Source: Nematostella vectensis
Lineage: Eukaryota > Cnidaria > Anthozoa > Actiniaria > Edwardsiidae
Length of the DNA: 64,000 bases
Assembly: GCF_932526225.1 (NCBI RefSeq)
Contig: NC_064041.1
Span: 7,151,042 to 7,215,041, forward strand
Direction of reading: 5' to 3'
Part shown: piece by piece, positions 11,085-21,659 of the stretch
How the letters are laid out: each line of letters opens with the position of its first letter
How positions within the stretch are numbered: the stretch's first letter is position 1
Made by a program: the position numbers and the translations under genes
The notes under the pieces: generated by a model
Databases searched by the model: none
Seen by the model: only the letters and a program-made list of their open reading frames with translations
What the model was told of the DNA's origin: nothing

Positions 11085-11165
11085 ACCTGTAGCAGGCCTG
11101 GGGCACGATGCAGAAGCGAAAATATTGGGGGTATAGTCACGCCCCTTCTTGTCATTTCCTAGTAA
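11085..11165 (-). repeat. Dispersed repeat, copy 2 (downstream of the lectin exon)
   Basis: AAAATATTGGGGG and GTCACGCCCCTTCTTG are the reverse complement of parts of the repeat at 10382-10475, while the first bases (GTAGCAGGCCTGGGGCAC) keep the same orientation. The two copies therefore bracket the 389-bp lectin exon. Confidence 0.5.
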
Positions 11166-12101
11166 TATATGAAGATATTGTAGTTGGCACAATTGGTGGG
11201 AATAATCATAATCATGATGGTGATATGGTAGTGTGAGTGGTTGTAGATGGTGTCTGCAGGGTGTGTGTTGTTGCATCCTCGGGGACTCAGGGCGTACTGA
11301 GCGTAACGAGCGTTACGTTAGTTAACTTGATTGTGCTTACAATTTATAGTGTGTGTTTGTGTGGTGATTTTAGTGGTAGTGATGGTGCTCAATTAAAAAC
11401 CAATTGTAGAAAAATTCTCAGAGCCTATTTGGAAGATGTCCATCAGTTTCAATATATTGCATACATCCTTGCCGTCTTAAAGGGGCGAAAAGTTGGAAGT
11501 CGACGTATAAGCAAAATGGCGTCGGCAGATGGGGTATAGGTAGTCCGCTTATTCGATCGCACTGTCAGACACGCAGACAGCGCTAGAAAAAAAAACTCAG
11601 GGAGAGATTTAGACACTGATCATTCTCATTTGTTGCCGGTTGATCAGAATCCAACACGTCCCAAAGTACGTACTTTATCTTGAAACTACTGTCGAGTGAT
11701 TTTGAAAATCTATTTGGGTTTCCTTTCAGCGGATCTAAGAGTTCCCCCATCAGCATAGAGTATTACTCTTTGGCTTCAAGATTCTCTAACTCAGCGTCTT
11801 GGAGATAATGGTTCAGCGGGCCAACAGATGACTTTATCGAGAATTGACAGAGAAAGACAGCCCTTTTGGCCCTATTCGTACTTTATTCGACCGTTGATTA
11901 ACCTGTATAATATGTATCGCTAGAATTTGGGTTATTGTGATTAATACTTTAAAGTTTTTGCTTATAGATTGACTTCATATTTAACTTATAACTACAATTT
12001 CCGGGATTCGTAAACAGGTAAGGACGCTACTCAGCTCCGTCCTAATTGCATTCACTTTCTGCTAAATTTCACTTCACCCACGACTATGAAAGTAGCGCAG
12101 C
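11166..12101. other. No gene recognised; one possible alternative terminal exon
   Basis: No exon with recognisable homology. A good acceptor (TTTCCTTTCAG ending at 11729) is followed by an open stretch of eight codons to TAG at 11756-11758. It starts in the same phase as the lectin exon, so an alternative 3' end of the collagen/Ig gene without lectin domain is conceivable but unproven. Confidence 0.35.
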
Positions 12102-12896
12102 TCAATTGAACGTTGTTTCTCCTTTTGCACGCGTTGAATACTTTTTTTCTGGCTCAAGATTTGCAAGGTTCTCTGGAAAGGGAATGCCGCCCTCGTCGCG
12201 AACTCCAAAGACATCCCATCCATCGTCACAGCGACTTTTTGCCATCTCGCAGAACCTGCTGTTTTCCCGGACAAGCTACGGAGGAGAGAAATGACCACTC
12301 ATTCGTTATATTCATATTTACTCCCGATTATACGCGAATCCCTTAGAGGAAATCTGTTTTTTTTTTTTCCGAGTTATCGGGAGATCGCAGAAAAATCATT
12401 GGTGTTATTTGTTCTAATAATTGTCTTGCTGTTGTCTAAAAATTATAACGGCACAAAGTTGTGAGGTGTTTATGATGAGCAAAAAAAAGCGGCTTTCGTA
12501 GGATTATATCACAAGGATAGAGAGAAAATCATTGCAAAAAGTGCTTTTTATGGTAACATAACCTTTGGCGATAACCAAATTTCAGAGATTGACGGCAGAA
12601 CCCCCCCTAATAATTTTCTAGGTAGAAAAAAGATATATATCGTTTAAGATTTTTACGTTGAGCTTCCGCTGCCCATGGATACATTTTTTTTTATTTTCGT
12701 GCAAGGACCTAATACTATTCCGGAAAATAGAAATGAATCAAATTCAATAAGCGATGATGTTTCTAAAGAAAGTTATTTCACTTACTGTAGTTTCCCGCTT
12801 GCCGTGAAGTCCGCCCATTGTGTAACCTTTTGCAGATTGTGAAAACAAACTAAGCGATACCACAACAAGAACCAACGCTATCTTTTGGCGTATCAT
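12102..12896 (-). CDS. Putative secreted peptide (neuropeptide-like) precursor, 2 exons
   Basis: Exon 1 is 12896-12786 and exon 2 is 12275-12102 (stop TGA), joined in phase 0 through a GTAAGT donor and a pyrimidine-rich TCTCTCCTCCGTAG acceptor; the product would be 94 residues. It opens with a classic signal peptide (basic MIRQK, then a hydrophobic core of about 13 residues) with a plausible cut near residue 24. Immediately after comes YTMGGLHGKR, where Gly followed by Lys-Arg is the usual amidation and dibasic cleavage signal, so a short GLH-amide peptide may be released. The second exon adds a segment with two cysteines spaced CEMAKSRC and an acidic tail with another basic KK. A TATA box sits about 60 bp upstream. 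I do not recognise a named family; a small secreted non-hormone protein is the main alternative. Confidence 0.6.
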
Positions 12897-12954
12897 GGCT
12901 TATGTCTTGCCGGTGACTTCTTGCAATTGTTAGCAAACTAGTGAGAAACCAGAG

Positions 12955-12963
12955 TTTTATATA
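12955..12963 (-). promoter_or_regulatory. TATA box of the peptide-precursor gene
   Basis: On the minus strand TATATAAAA lies 59 bp upstream of the ATG at 12896. Transcription starting 25-30 bp downstream would give a leader of roughly 30 bases. The spacing is what a compact TATA promoter would show and supports the gene model. Confidence 0.5.
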
Positions 12964-14202
12964 CTGTTCGGCAAAGTGTATTTTGTTCTTAGTCTAGAAA
13001 AAGCATTAAGGCAAAGCTGCAATTATCCCGGTGAGATAGATCTTTGGCGAAACTTTTAAACAAACAGGAGGTGAAAAATCCTAAGTATGGTGATACATTA
13101 TAATTGAAGGTTTTGAAATATTCCGACAGGAAGGTTTTTATGTGGATTTAGGCTTTGCTTTGGGAATTTTTTTTCGTATTGATTTCTTGTTCTGCATGAT
13201 CTCTTAATTTTTCTCACAAAGATGATATGGCATTCTCAGCGAAAAAGGTAGCTACCCTTCTACATTTACATAATTTGCACACATTATATAGTAATTATGT
13301 ACAAAGTTTATCAAAAATATTCAATAAAGATAAGATGTTAAGTTGACATACTTGACAATGCTAGAAGGATAAACAAGAAGATTTTAACTATACGATAACC
13401 TGGCTAAACCGTTCGTACAATTTATCTGAAGTAATGAGAAAGTTATCATAAACACGAGCTGTATAGGCAGTCTCAAGCATACCCGTTTTTTTTTTTTTTT
13501 TTTACTTAATCTTCCACGCGATTATATTTTATAAGAGAAAGGTGATCATGAGAGATTATCGCTATCATACCATAAGGAGTGATCGTAGTATCTCACGTAC
13601 GATGCTCACGGCACTTTTAAAAGTTGGACACGACCATTTCCCGTAAGTAGAGGCGGCGGGAGATTTGTGAGTGAAGCGTAAGCATATAGCTCGATTACTA
13701 GTTACTATTTACTTTATTACTATTTACTAGGTTTATGCAGGTAGGTAAATCTTTGATGTATTTTCTTATGGGAATTTACATCAAGTTTAGTTAAGAGTAA
13801 AGGTTGTGAGTAAACAAAATTTAATTTAATTTCACCTAATTTTTTTTAATTTTATAATCTAAAAGACATAATGGCGGTAGCATTTTTATTATAACGCTAT
13901 ATATAATGAAAATGTGAGAATTTCAAAAAGGGAAGTGGTATTTTTTTCGAAAATATATTTTCTCTGGTACAAATAAAACGTCAATCTTGGTATATATCTA
14001 AACAAAGTATTTTATGCAAAGTTGAGGTACAAGAATTACTGTAGCAGTCGACGACGGCAAGAAAAAAGTAACAAAAAGTGAATTTATGCTTTTTCTGATC
14101 TCATTAAGTGTGAGAAAAATTAATCCGCTTTTATACATCCAAAAAAGTAAAGATAAGTCCGTAGAGCATATACCAAGGAACTTGAAGTTTACACGTCGTG
14201 GT
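12964..14202. other. No gene recognised
   Basis: AT-rich spacer with a 20-base T-run near 13485-13503 and no supported exon. Confidence 0.5.
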
Positions 14203-14354
14203 CAGCGGCGTAGCCTAGTACCCCCCCCCCCCCCCCTCCCTTCTGGCAGCCAAAATAACAGTAAATGTATAAAACATTATCTTAAATACAGGCGAAAATG
14301 CCTTGAACTGGCCTTTTGTGTCCCCTTCTGTTCAAAATCCTGGCTACGCCGCTG
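14203..14354. mobile_element. 152-bp MITE, hAT-like ends
   Basis: The ends CAGCGGCGTAGCC (14203-14215) and GGCTACGCCGCTG (14342-14354) are perfect 13-bp inverted repeats. The CAG(C/G)GGCGTAGCC sequence is common at the termini of non-autonomous hAT elements. The interior has a C-run of 16 and no coding frame. I could not identify a clear 8-bp target duplication. Confidence 0.7.
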
Positions 14355-15365
14355 GGTTTGTACGTAGAACGGCTGAAATATAGTATCAAACAGAGTCCAT
14401 TTCAGGATGCATTTCACATCTGGGTCTTTGCGTTTTCAGTATTGCTTTCTGCCTTCGGCTTTCCTTTTTTATTAGTTTGATCTCACACAGCTCACGCGTC
14501 AGCGTCTTTGCCTCCCCGCCCCCTTGACTGATTCCAGCACGCCCCCGATTTGCATACCGCTGTCTGGCGTGAAATGACAAGCCCCGCCAGCACGAAAACC
14601 CAACCCGAAATAGTCCCTCACTTTAAAAAAATCCCCTGCCCCAATAAAGTGCTTCTATGCAGTCCAGTTGATTATAGAAGTTGTTTAAAGGATCGAATTT
14701 TATCATTGACAAATATTTCTAAAATTCATATCAAACATATTTCCCAGGGATAGTGTCCTTTCGTACGTATTGCCTTATATGAGCATAGATGCCCATTCCC
14801 GCTCCCGGATCTACAGAAAACATGGTGAAAAATGCTGATTTCTCTCAAATGGGCTCGAGGCAAAAAATTTTCAAGAAAAACTTGATTGCTTGGTCAAATC
14901 TTTTTCTTACTAATCTTGAAAAGTCCTTATACCCAGGCCTTCAAGAGATTCAACGGTTATTTGCTGAAATATTGCGAAAAATGTGTTTTTAGCAGTTTTT
15001 GCGGAAAGATGTGGAGTGAATCAAAATGTTACAATTTTTATTTATTGAAACTAGCTAAACTAGACTTGACATAAGTTATCATTCATAATTGGCTGTTGTA
15101 TTTGTAAAACATTAGGGTAATAAAGGCTAACATGGAAGCTTTTCGAACGGGGTGAATTTCGCCGACAATTTTTAGGGTCGAAATAATAAATATATATGTA
15201 ACTTCTTCCACAGATTTCTTTTGATGCGTTCTAGAATGCAGAATCGAATTGTGCTTCAACAACCTTATATATTATTGCTATTGATCATTTGTGTAATTCT
15301 CTTTTTAATAATTCATTGGGTATTATATTATTATATACACTAAAATTTAACAACATCGCTAACCC
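14355..15365. other. No gene recognised
   Basis: No exon or repeat could be supported. A GC-rich patch near 14500-14590 contains an ATGCAAAT octamer on the minus strand, which could be a promoter element, but no gene is attached to it. Confidence 0.4.
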
Positions 15366-15560
15366 ATGCTTACAGAGCGTGAAAGAACGCGCCTCTACAC
15401 CAGCATGGTTAGGCCTGTTCTCGAATATGCTGCCCCGGCATGGAGCCCTCTCGCCGACAGAGATCTCCAGAATTGGGAGCAAGTCCAAAAGTGCTCCGCG
15501 CGCTTCGTTACCAGCACCTACCACACTAGAGAAGCACTTCCGTACTGGTGGGATCTTTTA
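15366..15560 (+). pseudogene. LINE reverse-transcriptase C-terminal fragment
   Basis: The frame reads LYTSMVRPVLEYAAPAWSPL, then an LE/NWEQVQKCSARF-like block, the hallmark of the segment after the RT catalytic core in CR1/L2/RTE-type LINEs. Only about 60 codons remain, without neighbouring domains, and the frame closes at 15573. It is a 5'- and 3'-truncated relic. Confidence 0.75.
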
Positions 15561-15575
15561 ATTGGGACACCCTAA

Positions 15576-16376
15576 AAGTCCACAGGCTGCTACCGCAGGC
15601 GTGCTGTTATATAAAATCCACAACAACTTTATGAACGTTAAATTCCCGCGGTCGTGAGTATGGTGAAAAAACGGCCATGCCTCAACTTGAAATTAGATGT
15701 TCTTATAACAAAAGAGTGTATAATAGAAACAAAACAATAATGTGGGAGGTTTCATAAGATCTCTTAGAAATTTCTGTGTGAGACCGCAAAAAATGTAGCC
15801 GTGATTTATCATCAGGGAGGAAGCTCAAAATCTAGTCAGACGTGAGTGGGCCATATGTTTTCTTTTAAGAATGTTTAAAAACATCAGAGATGATGCTATG
15901 ATGGATTAGCATGAGTGAAATGCGCCGATCACCGGTTTTTATTATGGAATCGCCGTCAAGTCGATGGATATGCAAATGATTTAGATTACAAAAAGTAAGC
16001 AAATAAGAGAAAAATAGAATCTTGGATTGATACGTAAAAACACCCGAATTCTGAAGTGTAACAAAAGTCTGTTCTAATATAAACTGTTAAAATTCGATAT
16101 TTTTAATGAGCTTATCGCATGGTAATGAAAAAAAGGGTGTTGCATAAAACACGCGGTAAAGCAAAAAGAAAAAAACGCACTTCTCCAAGACCTTTGCACT
16201 CGATATCTAGCTTTAAAGGAAAAGAAAGGGAGATAAAAAAAAGGCAAAAAAGTAAGTAATACTTGATGATGAGTTGATTTTTATTGTCTTGTGACATTTC
16301 GTTGCTCTATTTGTGGTTCCAGTTGATTCAAAAGTTGTAAATAATTCGCTCAAAAGCCAGGCATATTCTTATCAAA
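15576..16376. other. No gene recognised
   Basis: AT-rich sequence following the LINE fragment; possibly decayed 3' LINE sequence, but no domain is readable. Confidence 0.4.
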
Positions 16377-16389
16377 TCAAATCATTTTA

Positions 16390-16640
16390 TAGCATATTAA
16401 CCCATTGACTCCTGGCTTTTTTGGAGCTGAATTTACAAAAAACAGACTGAAAACAGATACCTCTTCCCCTATTCTGAGTTTTATACAGCCCGTCAAAGTC
16501 AAACACAGCTGCACCATAGTCAGCGGTATCCAAGCTTTCCAACAGTGCTTTGCGGTCCCCACTTTTAATCCCTCGCCGTTGTGCTGAAGCCAGCACAAGT
16601 TGATGGTTGCTTGTATTTTTCATCAAAAATACAGCTATGA
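16390..16640. repeat. Dispersed repeat family, copy 1
   Basis: The block from TAACCCATTGACTCCTGG to TTTGCGGTCCCCACTTTTAA has a diverged second copy at 17655-17850 that starts TAACCCATTCACTCCTGGG and shares AGACTGAAAACAGA and the CTTTCCAACA/TGCGGTG ends. A 115-codon minus-strand frame crosses copy 1, but copy 2 does not keep it open, so I treat both as a non-coding or long-dead repeat. Confidence 0.5.
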
Positions 16641-16734
16641 GCATATTAGGAGAGTGTCTCAGGACATCATGAAGTCTTTTGGGGCATAATTGAGTGCTTT
16701 GCTTATGGATATTTGCAAGCAAAGGTGGATTCAT

Positions 16735-17429
16735 GATGATTTTTTTCTTGTTTGGCTTTGCCTGGATGAGAAAATAATTTTCTAATGAATCACCACAGCT
16801 CTCCTAAATGCTATCTTTTCTGAAAGCAAATTGATTCCAAAATTGTTTACACTGCTATTCAGGGTCTGTATGACCTGGAATTGATTTGTTTGGCTTCGGG
16901 GTGAAAAGACTTATAAAAAACCATCTGGGGAGAGTGTTGACTTTGGGGAGACTTTGGGGAGAGGAGTGTTGACTGGCCCTCCCCTCGTGAATTTTCCCCT
17001 GGATCTCCCAGAATGCTTTGCAATACGGAAAGACATTTTCGTGGTTGTACAATCCTTCAAGGAATGGACATTGTGTTTTGAGGCCAAGGAAATGTACCTA
17101 GAGGATCAGAATAAAGGTATCTATTTGTGTCTTGAGCTGTGTTTGCTGATCTCTCTCCCTTGTGTGGTATTTTGAGCGTTTTATTGAGAGGGGTGATTCT
17201 GCTTTTCTCTCCTTCTTCGATTTGAGATTTGTCAAAGAACCTGTGCTATTATTTGGCTTAAGAGTAGATACCAGCACCTAGGTTGGATGCATATCTGCAA
17301 GACCATTTATCCCTTAGACTGATGCCTGAGTATCTTCATCTTGTTGTGTTTATTTTGCATTTATGAATTTTTTGGGTTAAGGGTACTTCCCAAAGCCGGT
17401 ACAGGCCGGTTGAGGGGTCAATGTGTTAA
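16735..17429. other. No gene recognised
   Basis: No supported exon or repeat between the first dispersed-repeat copy and the inverted-repeat arm. Confidence 0.4.
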
Positions 17430-17654
17430 GGAAGTCATTTTTCGTAATTTTGATCGAAAACTGAAATGATACTGTATTTTACCAAACTAACCGCGCACGA
17501 ATGTGATTGGTATTTTTTTCCGACAGATAAAATGGCTCTGTTTTACCTAACTTCTAGTTCATTTTACCGGTTATTTTGCTATTTTGAGATATCATAGGCT
17601 CTGCACAGCTCGGTGGTTTGCCCATGTGCACGCGCGTTTTATACCACAGGGCCT

Positions 17655-17850
17655 TCTTTAACCCATTCACTCCTGGGTACTTCTGAGCAAAATTGTAAAA
17701 AAAAAAAGACTGAAAACAGAAACCTCCCCCCCCCCCCCTATTTCAAGTCCAACACTACCAGTTAAGTTAAGCTACCACTGGCCCAAGACGGTATGCCGTA
17801 AAGTTTCCAACAATGCACTGCGGTGTCTTTTCAATCTAGCGACGGCATTG
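17655..17850. repeat. Dispersed repeat family, copy 2
   Basis: Diverged copy of 16390-16640, beginning TAACCCATTCACTCCTGGG and including a C-run of 14. Orientation is the same as copy 1. Confidence 0.5.
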
Positions 17851-17888
17851 CCACAGCCTGTTGCTTACAACAAGACACGAACACGCGC

Positions 17889-17896
17889 TATAAAAG
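17889..17896 (+). promoter_or_regulatory. Possible TATA promoter with YY1-like site
   Basis: TATAAAAG is followed 45 bp later by AACATGGCGGC (17938-17948), a YY1-type sequence often found at start sites. The ATG at 17941 opens only 18 codons. A GAG/GTATGT donor-like site lies near 18125, so a non-coding first exon is possible. No downstream coding exon was found. Confidence 0.25.
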
Positions 17897-18590
17897 GGGT
17901 CGCTCCGCCCCCTTTTTGCGCATACTAATCAGTATCCAACATGGCGGCTGGTAGCGTTATCAAAGGGGGGAAAGACAGCTCGAATAAAGCATAATAAAAA
18001 CTGCAATGGAGAATCGTGTGGCGCTGAGGTTTGGGCTGGTCGGACTCCAACTATCTGTGAGGATGTCGCCGTGATTTCAGCACGATTAAGCGGGAGGAAG
18101 TGTGTTTATGAGGACGCAGCGTGAGGTATGTCCAAAACTACTTTCTTACCTTTCACTTGGTTCTGGTAAGAGTTCAAATCGTGAATCTTGAATCTTGAAA
18201 AAAGGCGCTTTAATACGGCCAGAGAAAACGCAACAATAGACTACACACGTCTTTTCAACTAGTTGTTTTTTACGTTTCATTTCTTTTGTTTTTCGCCCTA
18301 TGTTTACCGTAACTATCATTAGAGACAAATAAAGAGCTTGGGCTACCTGTGCTTTCATCAGTTGCGGACTTCTATCAAAATTACGAAATAGGACTTCCTC
18401 GATATGCTATAAAGAGAAGAGGGGATTTGATAAGAATATGCCGTGCTTTCAAACACTTCAGTGCGCAGTTAGTCTGGTAAAATACAGTAATGTCATTTGA
18501 GGTTTTCCATCAAAATTACGAAAAAGTACTTCCTCAATATGCTATAAAATGTAAGAATGGATTTGATAAAAATATGCCGTGCTTTTGAGT

Positions 18591-19441
18591 GAATTATTTA
18601 CAACTTTTGAATCAACTAGATCCGAAAATAGAGCAACAAAATGTCATACAAGACAATTAATCAACTCATCATCAAGTATGATTTATTTCTTTGCCTTTTT
18701 AATCTCCTTCCCATTCAATCTCTTCCTTCCCATCCAAGCTAGATATCAGTTGCACAGGTCTTGTAGAAGTCAATAAAGCGCCATTTGCTTTCCCGGGTGT
18801 TTTAGGAAAATCCTTGTTTTGGCTTATCAGCAACCCTTTCCTTCATCACCATGCAAAGATAAGTTCATATAAAATATCGGATTTTAACAGTTTCTTCCTT
18901 ACAGTTCCTTGATTCAGTGGACATTGATGGATTCCATAAAAGTTTTGTGAACTTTCAAAACGATTCATTCACGGCATAACCCAACGAACGACTCAACTCA
19001 ACTCTGCAATCTCCATTCTTTTGACACGAGCTGCTGTTGATGTTTACCAGAGTACTTCGTCAAAATATGAATCCACTTTGATAGGTTTTCGCCTTAAAAT
19101 ACGAGCTTGAAAGTAAGAGTAAGTCTTCGTTCAGCAAGTTTGATTTCTAATCTCACAACTGCGTAGAAATCGTGCGCATTGTTAAGACGCCGGCATTTTT
19201 TCGCGCGCAAAAATTCAAAATAAATTTATTTTTATTATAGATATGTTTCTTTTTTTCACCTCAAAAAGATCGAGGATGGTTTGTAGGAGGTGTGTAGGGT
19301 ATTCAATTTATTATTTTTCATTTTTTTTTTGAAAATTTTCAGTGTTTATGACACATGGGAAAGAAAGTTTGTAGAGCTCCGCACTACTTGACAGTTTAAC
19401 CGAGTCGCCATCTACCCACGGGAACGGCCTTTTATACCGCA
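18591..19441. other. No gene recognised
   Basis: Low-complexity AT-rich sequence. A TTTTATACCGCA motif near 19431 recurs at about 19632 and 19680 and in variant form near 17638, suggesting pieces of one dispersed element. Confidence 0.4.
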
Positions 19442-19590
19442 TATTTATATACAACAATTTCTAGAATCACTGGGTTCTAATATTTTTTTCGAATCTTCGG
19501 CAATGCAGCCTTCATCAGGATTCGGCAGCATTGCCGAAACGTCGAAAAAAATAGAACCCAGTGATTCAAGAAATTGTTGTATATAAATAA
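19442..19590. mobile_element. Fold-back element with near-perfect 65-bp arms
   Basis: The left arm (AACAATTTCTAGAATCACTG to TTCGGCAATGC) and the right arm (GCATTGCCGAAACGTCG to CAAGAAATTGTTG) are almost exact inverted copies around a 21-base loop holding TTCATCAGGATTCGGC. On the minus strand the loop gives CCTGATGAAGGC, and GAAACGTC stands in the plus-strand arm. These words recur at Penelope-like element termini with hammerhead ribozymes; here they are on opposite strands. Nothing coding is present. Confidence 0.7.
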
Positions 19591-20199
19591 GCACAAGACA
19601 ATCACTGCACAGGACCAAAAATACTACTGCCTTTTATACCGCAGGTGCAGCCCCTGCGCGCCCCCGCACAACATGGGTATTTTATACCGCAGAGGGCGCG
19701 CGCGCGCCACAGTTGTATAAGAAAACAAAGCAATAGGTGCGCGTTTTTTACTTAAAATCACTTTGACATAAAAACGAAATCGGTTACCCCCATTATTTTA
19801 TTTGCTGAAATAGTTAAATTGATGATGATATTGATGATATAATCAAACGGCTTATATATTTTTTTATTTACCAGGCTCAAACTGAGACTGTGGCAAGATC
19901 TAACTTAGGATATTGCGCTTAATGGACAGCCGCGCCTATTAGTTTAAAGACGATCGTGTCAAAGTAGGCTTATATCTATATACTAGACAAGAGATTCAAA
20001 ACTTTCTTAACGTGTTTGAAGATTGGACGACACGGTTATCATAAATGGCGAGCAAAAGCTCGGACCAGAGATCCAACTAAGCTAATAACTATAATCGCTA
20101 AAACACAAGAATACAAAGAAGATCCCAGAACATAGGCGTCAGCTAGCATAATTAAACGAAAAGTAGGTACTATTCCCTCGAAATTGATTAGGGTTACCT
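19591..20199. other. No gene recognised
   Basis: GC-rich CpG patches at 19630-19710 lie beside TTTTATACCGCAG motifs; otherwise there is no supported feature. Confidence 0.4.
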
Positions 20200-20251
20200 C
20201 TAAACGAGGCTATAAGGGGCAACTTGCCATAGGCAGCTCTTAGTCTCCCCG

Positions 20252-21560
20252 CCTTTCCTCCCCACTCTCACAGGAAGCCCTCTTCTCCTCACTCTCACAT
20301 GTAGCCCTCGCCTCCCCACTCTGATAGGAAGCCCTCTTCTCCTCACTCTGATAGGAAGCCCTCTTCTCCTCACTCTGATAGGAAGCCCTCTTCCCCCCAC
20401 TCTGATAGGAAGCCCTCTCCTCCTCACTCTGATAGGAAGCCCTCTTCTCCTCACTCTGATAGGAAGCCCTCTTCTCCTCACTCTGATAGGAAGCCCTCTC
20501 CTCCTCACTCTGATAGGAAGCCCTCTTCTCCTCACTCTGATAGGAAGCCCTCTTCCCCCCACTCTGATAGGAAGCCCTCTTCCCCCCACTCTGATAGGAA
20601 GCCCTCTCCTCCTCACTCTGATAGGAAGCCCTCTTCTCCCCACTCGCACAGGAAGCCCTCTCTTCCTCACTCTCATAGGAAGCCCTCTCTTCCTCACTCT
20701 GATAGGAAGCCCTCTCCTCCTCACTCTGATAGGAAGCCCTCTCCTCCTCACTCTGATAGGAAGCCCTCTCCTCCTCACTCTGATAGGAAGCCCTCTCTTC
20801 CTCACTCTGATAGGAAGCCCTCTTCCCCCCACTCTGATAGGAAGCCCTCTCTTCCTCACTCTGATAGGAAGCCCTCTCCTCCTCACTCTGATAGGAAGCC
20901 CTCTCCTCCTCACTCTGATAGGAAGCCCTCTTCTCCCCACTCGCACAGGAAGCCCTCTCCTCCTCACTCTGATAGGAAGCCCTCTCTTCCTCACTCTGAT
21001 AGGAAGCCCTCTTCCCCCCACTCTGATAGGAAGCCCTCCCCTCCTCACTCTGATAGGAAGCCCTCTTCTCCCCACTCGCACAGGAAGCCCTCTCTTCCTC
21101 ACTCTGATAGGAAGCCCTCTCTTCCTCACTCTGATAGGAAGCCCTCTCCTCCTCACTCTGATAGGAAGCCCTCTCCTCCTCACTCTGATAGGAAGCCCTC
21201 TCCTCCTCACTCTGATAGGAAGCCCTCTCTTCCTCACTCTGATAGGAAGCCCTCTTCCCCCCACTCTGATAGGAAGCCCTCTCCTCCTCACTCTGATAGG
21301 AAGCCCTCTTCTCCTCACTCTGATAGGAAGCCCTCTTCTCCTCACTCTGATAGGAAGCCCTCTCCTCCTCACTCTGATAGGAAGCCCTCTTCTCCTCACT
21401 CTGATAGGAAGCCCTCTTCTCCTCACTCTGATAGGAAGCCCTCTTCTCCCCACTCTGATAGGAAGCCCTCTTCTCCCCACTCTGATAGGAAGCCCTCTTC
21501 TCCTCACTCTCATAGGAAGCCCTTCTCTTTCCCTCTCATAGGAAACCCTAACATCCCCTC
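20252..21560 (-). repeat. 27-bp minisatellite, about 48 copies, open in one frame
   Basis: The plus-strand unit is CTCTGATAGGAAGCCCTC plus a nine-base variable part (TTCTCCTCA, TCCTCCTCA, TTCCCCCCA, TCTTCCTCA or TTCTCCCCA). On the minus strand an ATG at 21564 opens 454 codons, reading Arg-Val-Arg-Arg-Arg-Gly-Leu-Pro-Ile over and over and stopping at 20200. The unit is nine codons long, so openness is expected without selection, and most variants change amino acids (Arg/Gly/Lys at two positions). It begins 96 bp downstream of the inferred GPCR stop codon, so it may lie in that transcript's 3' untranslated region. Translation is doubtful. Confidence 0.85.
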
Positions 21561-21659
21561 TCATAGGAAGCCCGAATCTTCAGAGCCGTAAATAGAAGTA
21601 AGCTCGCCAGACATAGCTTTTGTGACCGGTTAAAAAAAATTTTCTGGGAGATGATGGCA

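Larger units (their letters stand above)
17430..18533. repeat. About 70-bp inverted repeat arms 1 kb apart
   Basis: Arm 1 (17430-17498; AGGAAGTCATTTTTCG to CCGCGCAC) is repeated as its reverse complement in 18461-18533 (GTGCGCAGTTAGTCTGG to GTACTTCCT). The right arm is followed by a further direct duplication: about 78 bp at 18373-18450 recurs at 18509-18590 (ATGCTATAAA, GATTTGATAA, ATATGCCGTGCTTT). The interval holds the second dispersed-repeat copy and a TATA-containing patch. It may be a DNA transposon relic. Confidence 0.55.

Noticed and set aside
12046-12346. Plus-strand frames opposite the second exon of the peptide precursor
   Set aside because: No splice or promoter support; the minus-strand model has phase-matched exons, signal peptide and TATA box.
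16387-16734. 115-codon minus-strand frame
   Set aside because: It lies in a dispersed repeat whose second copy at 17.7 kb does not keep the frame.
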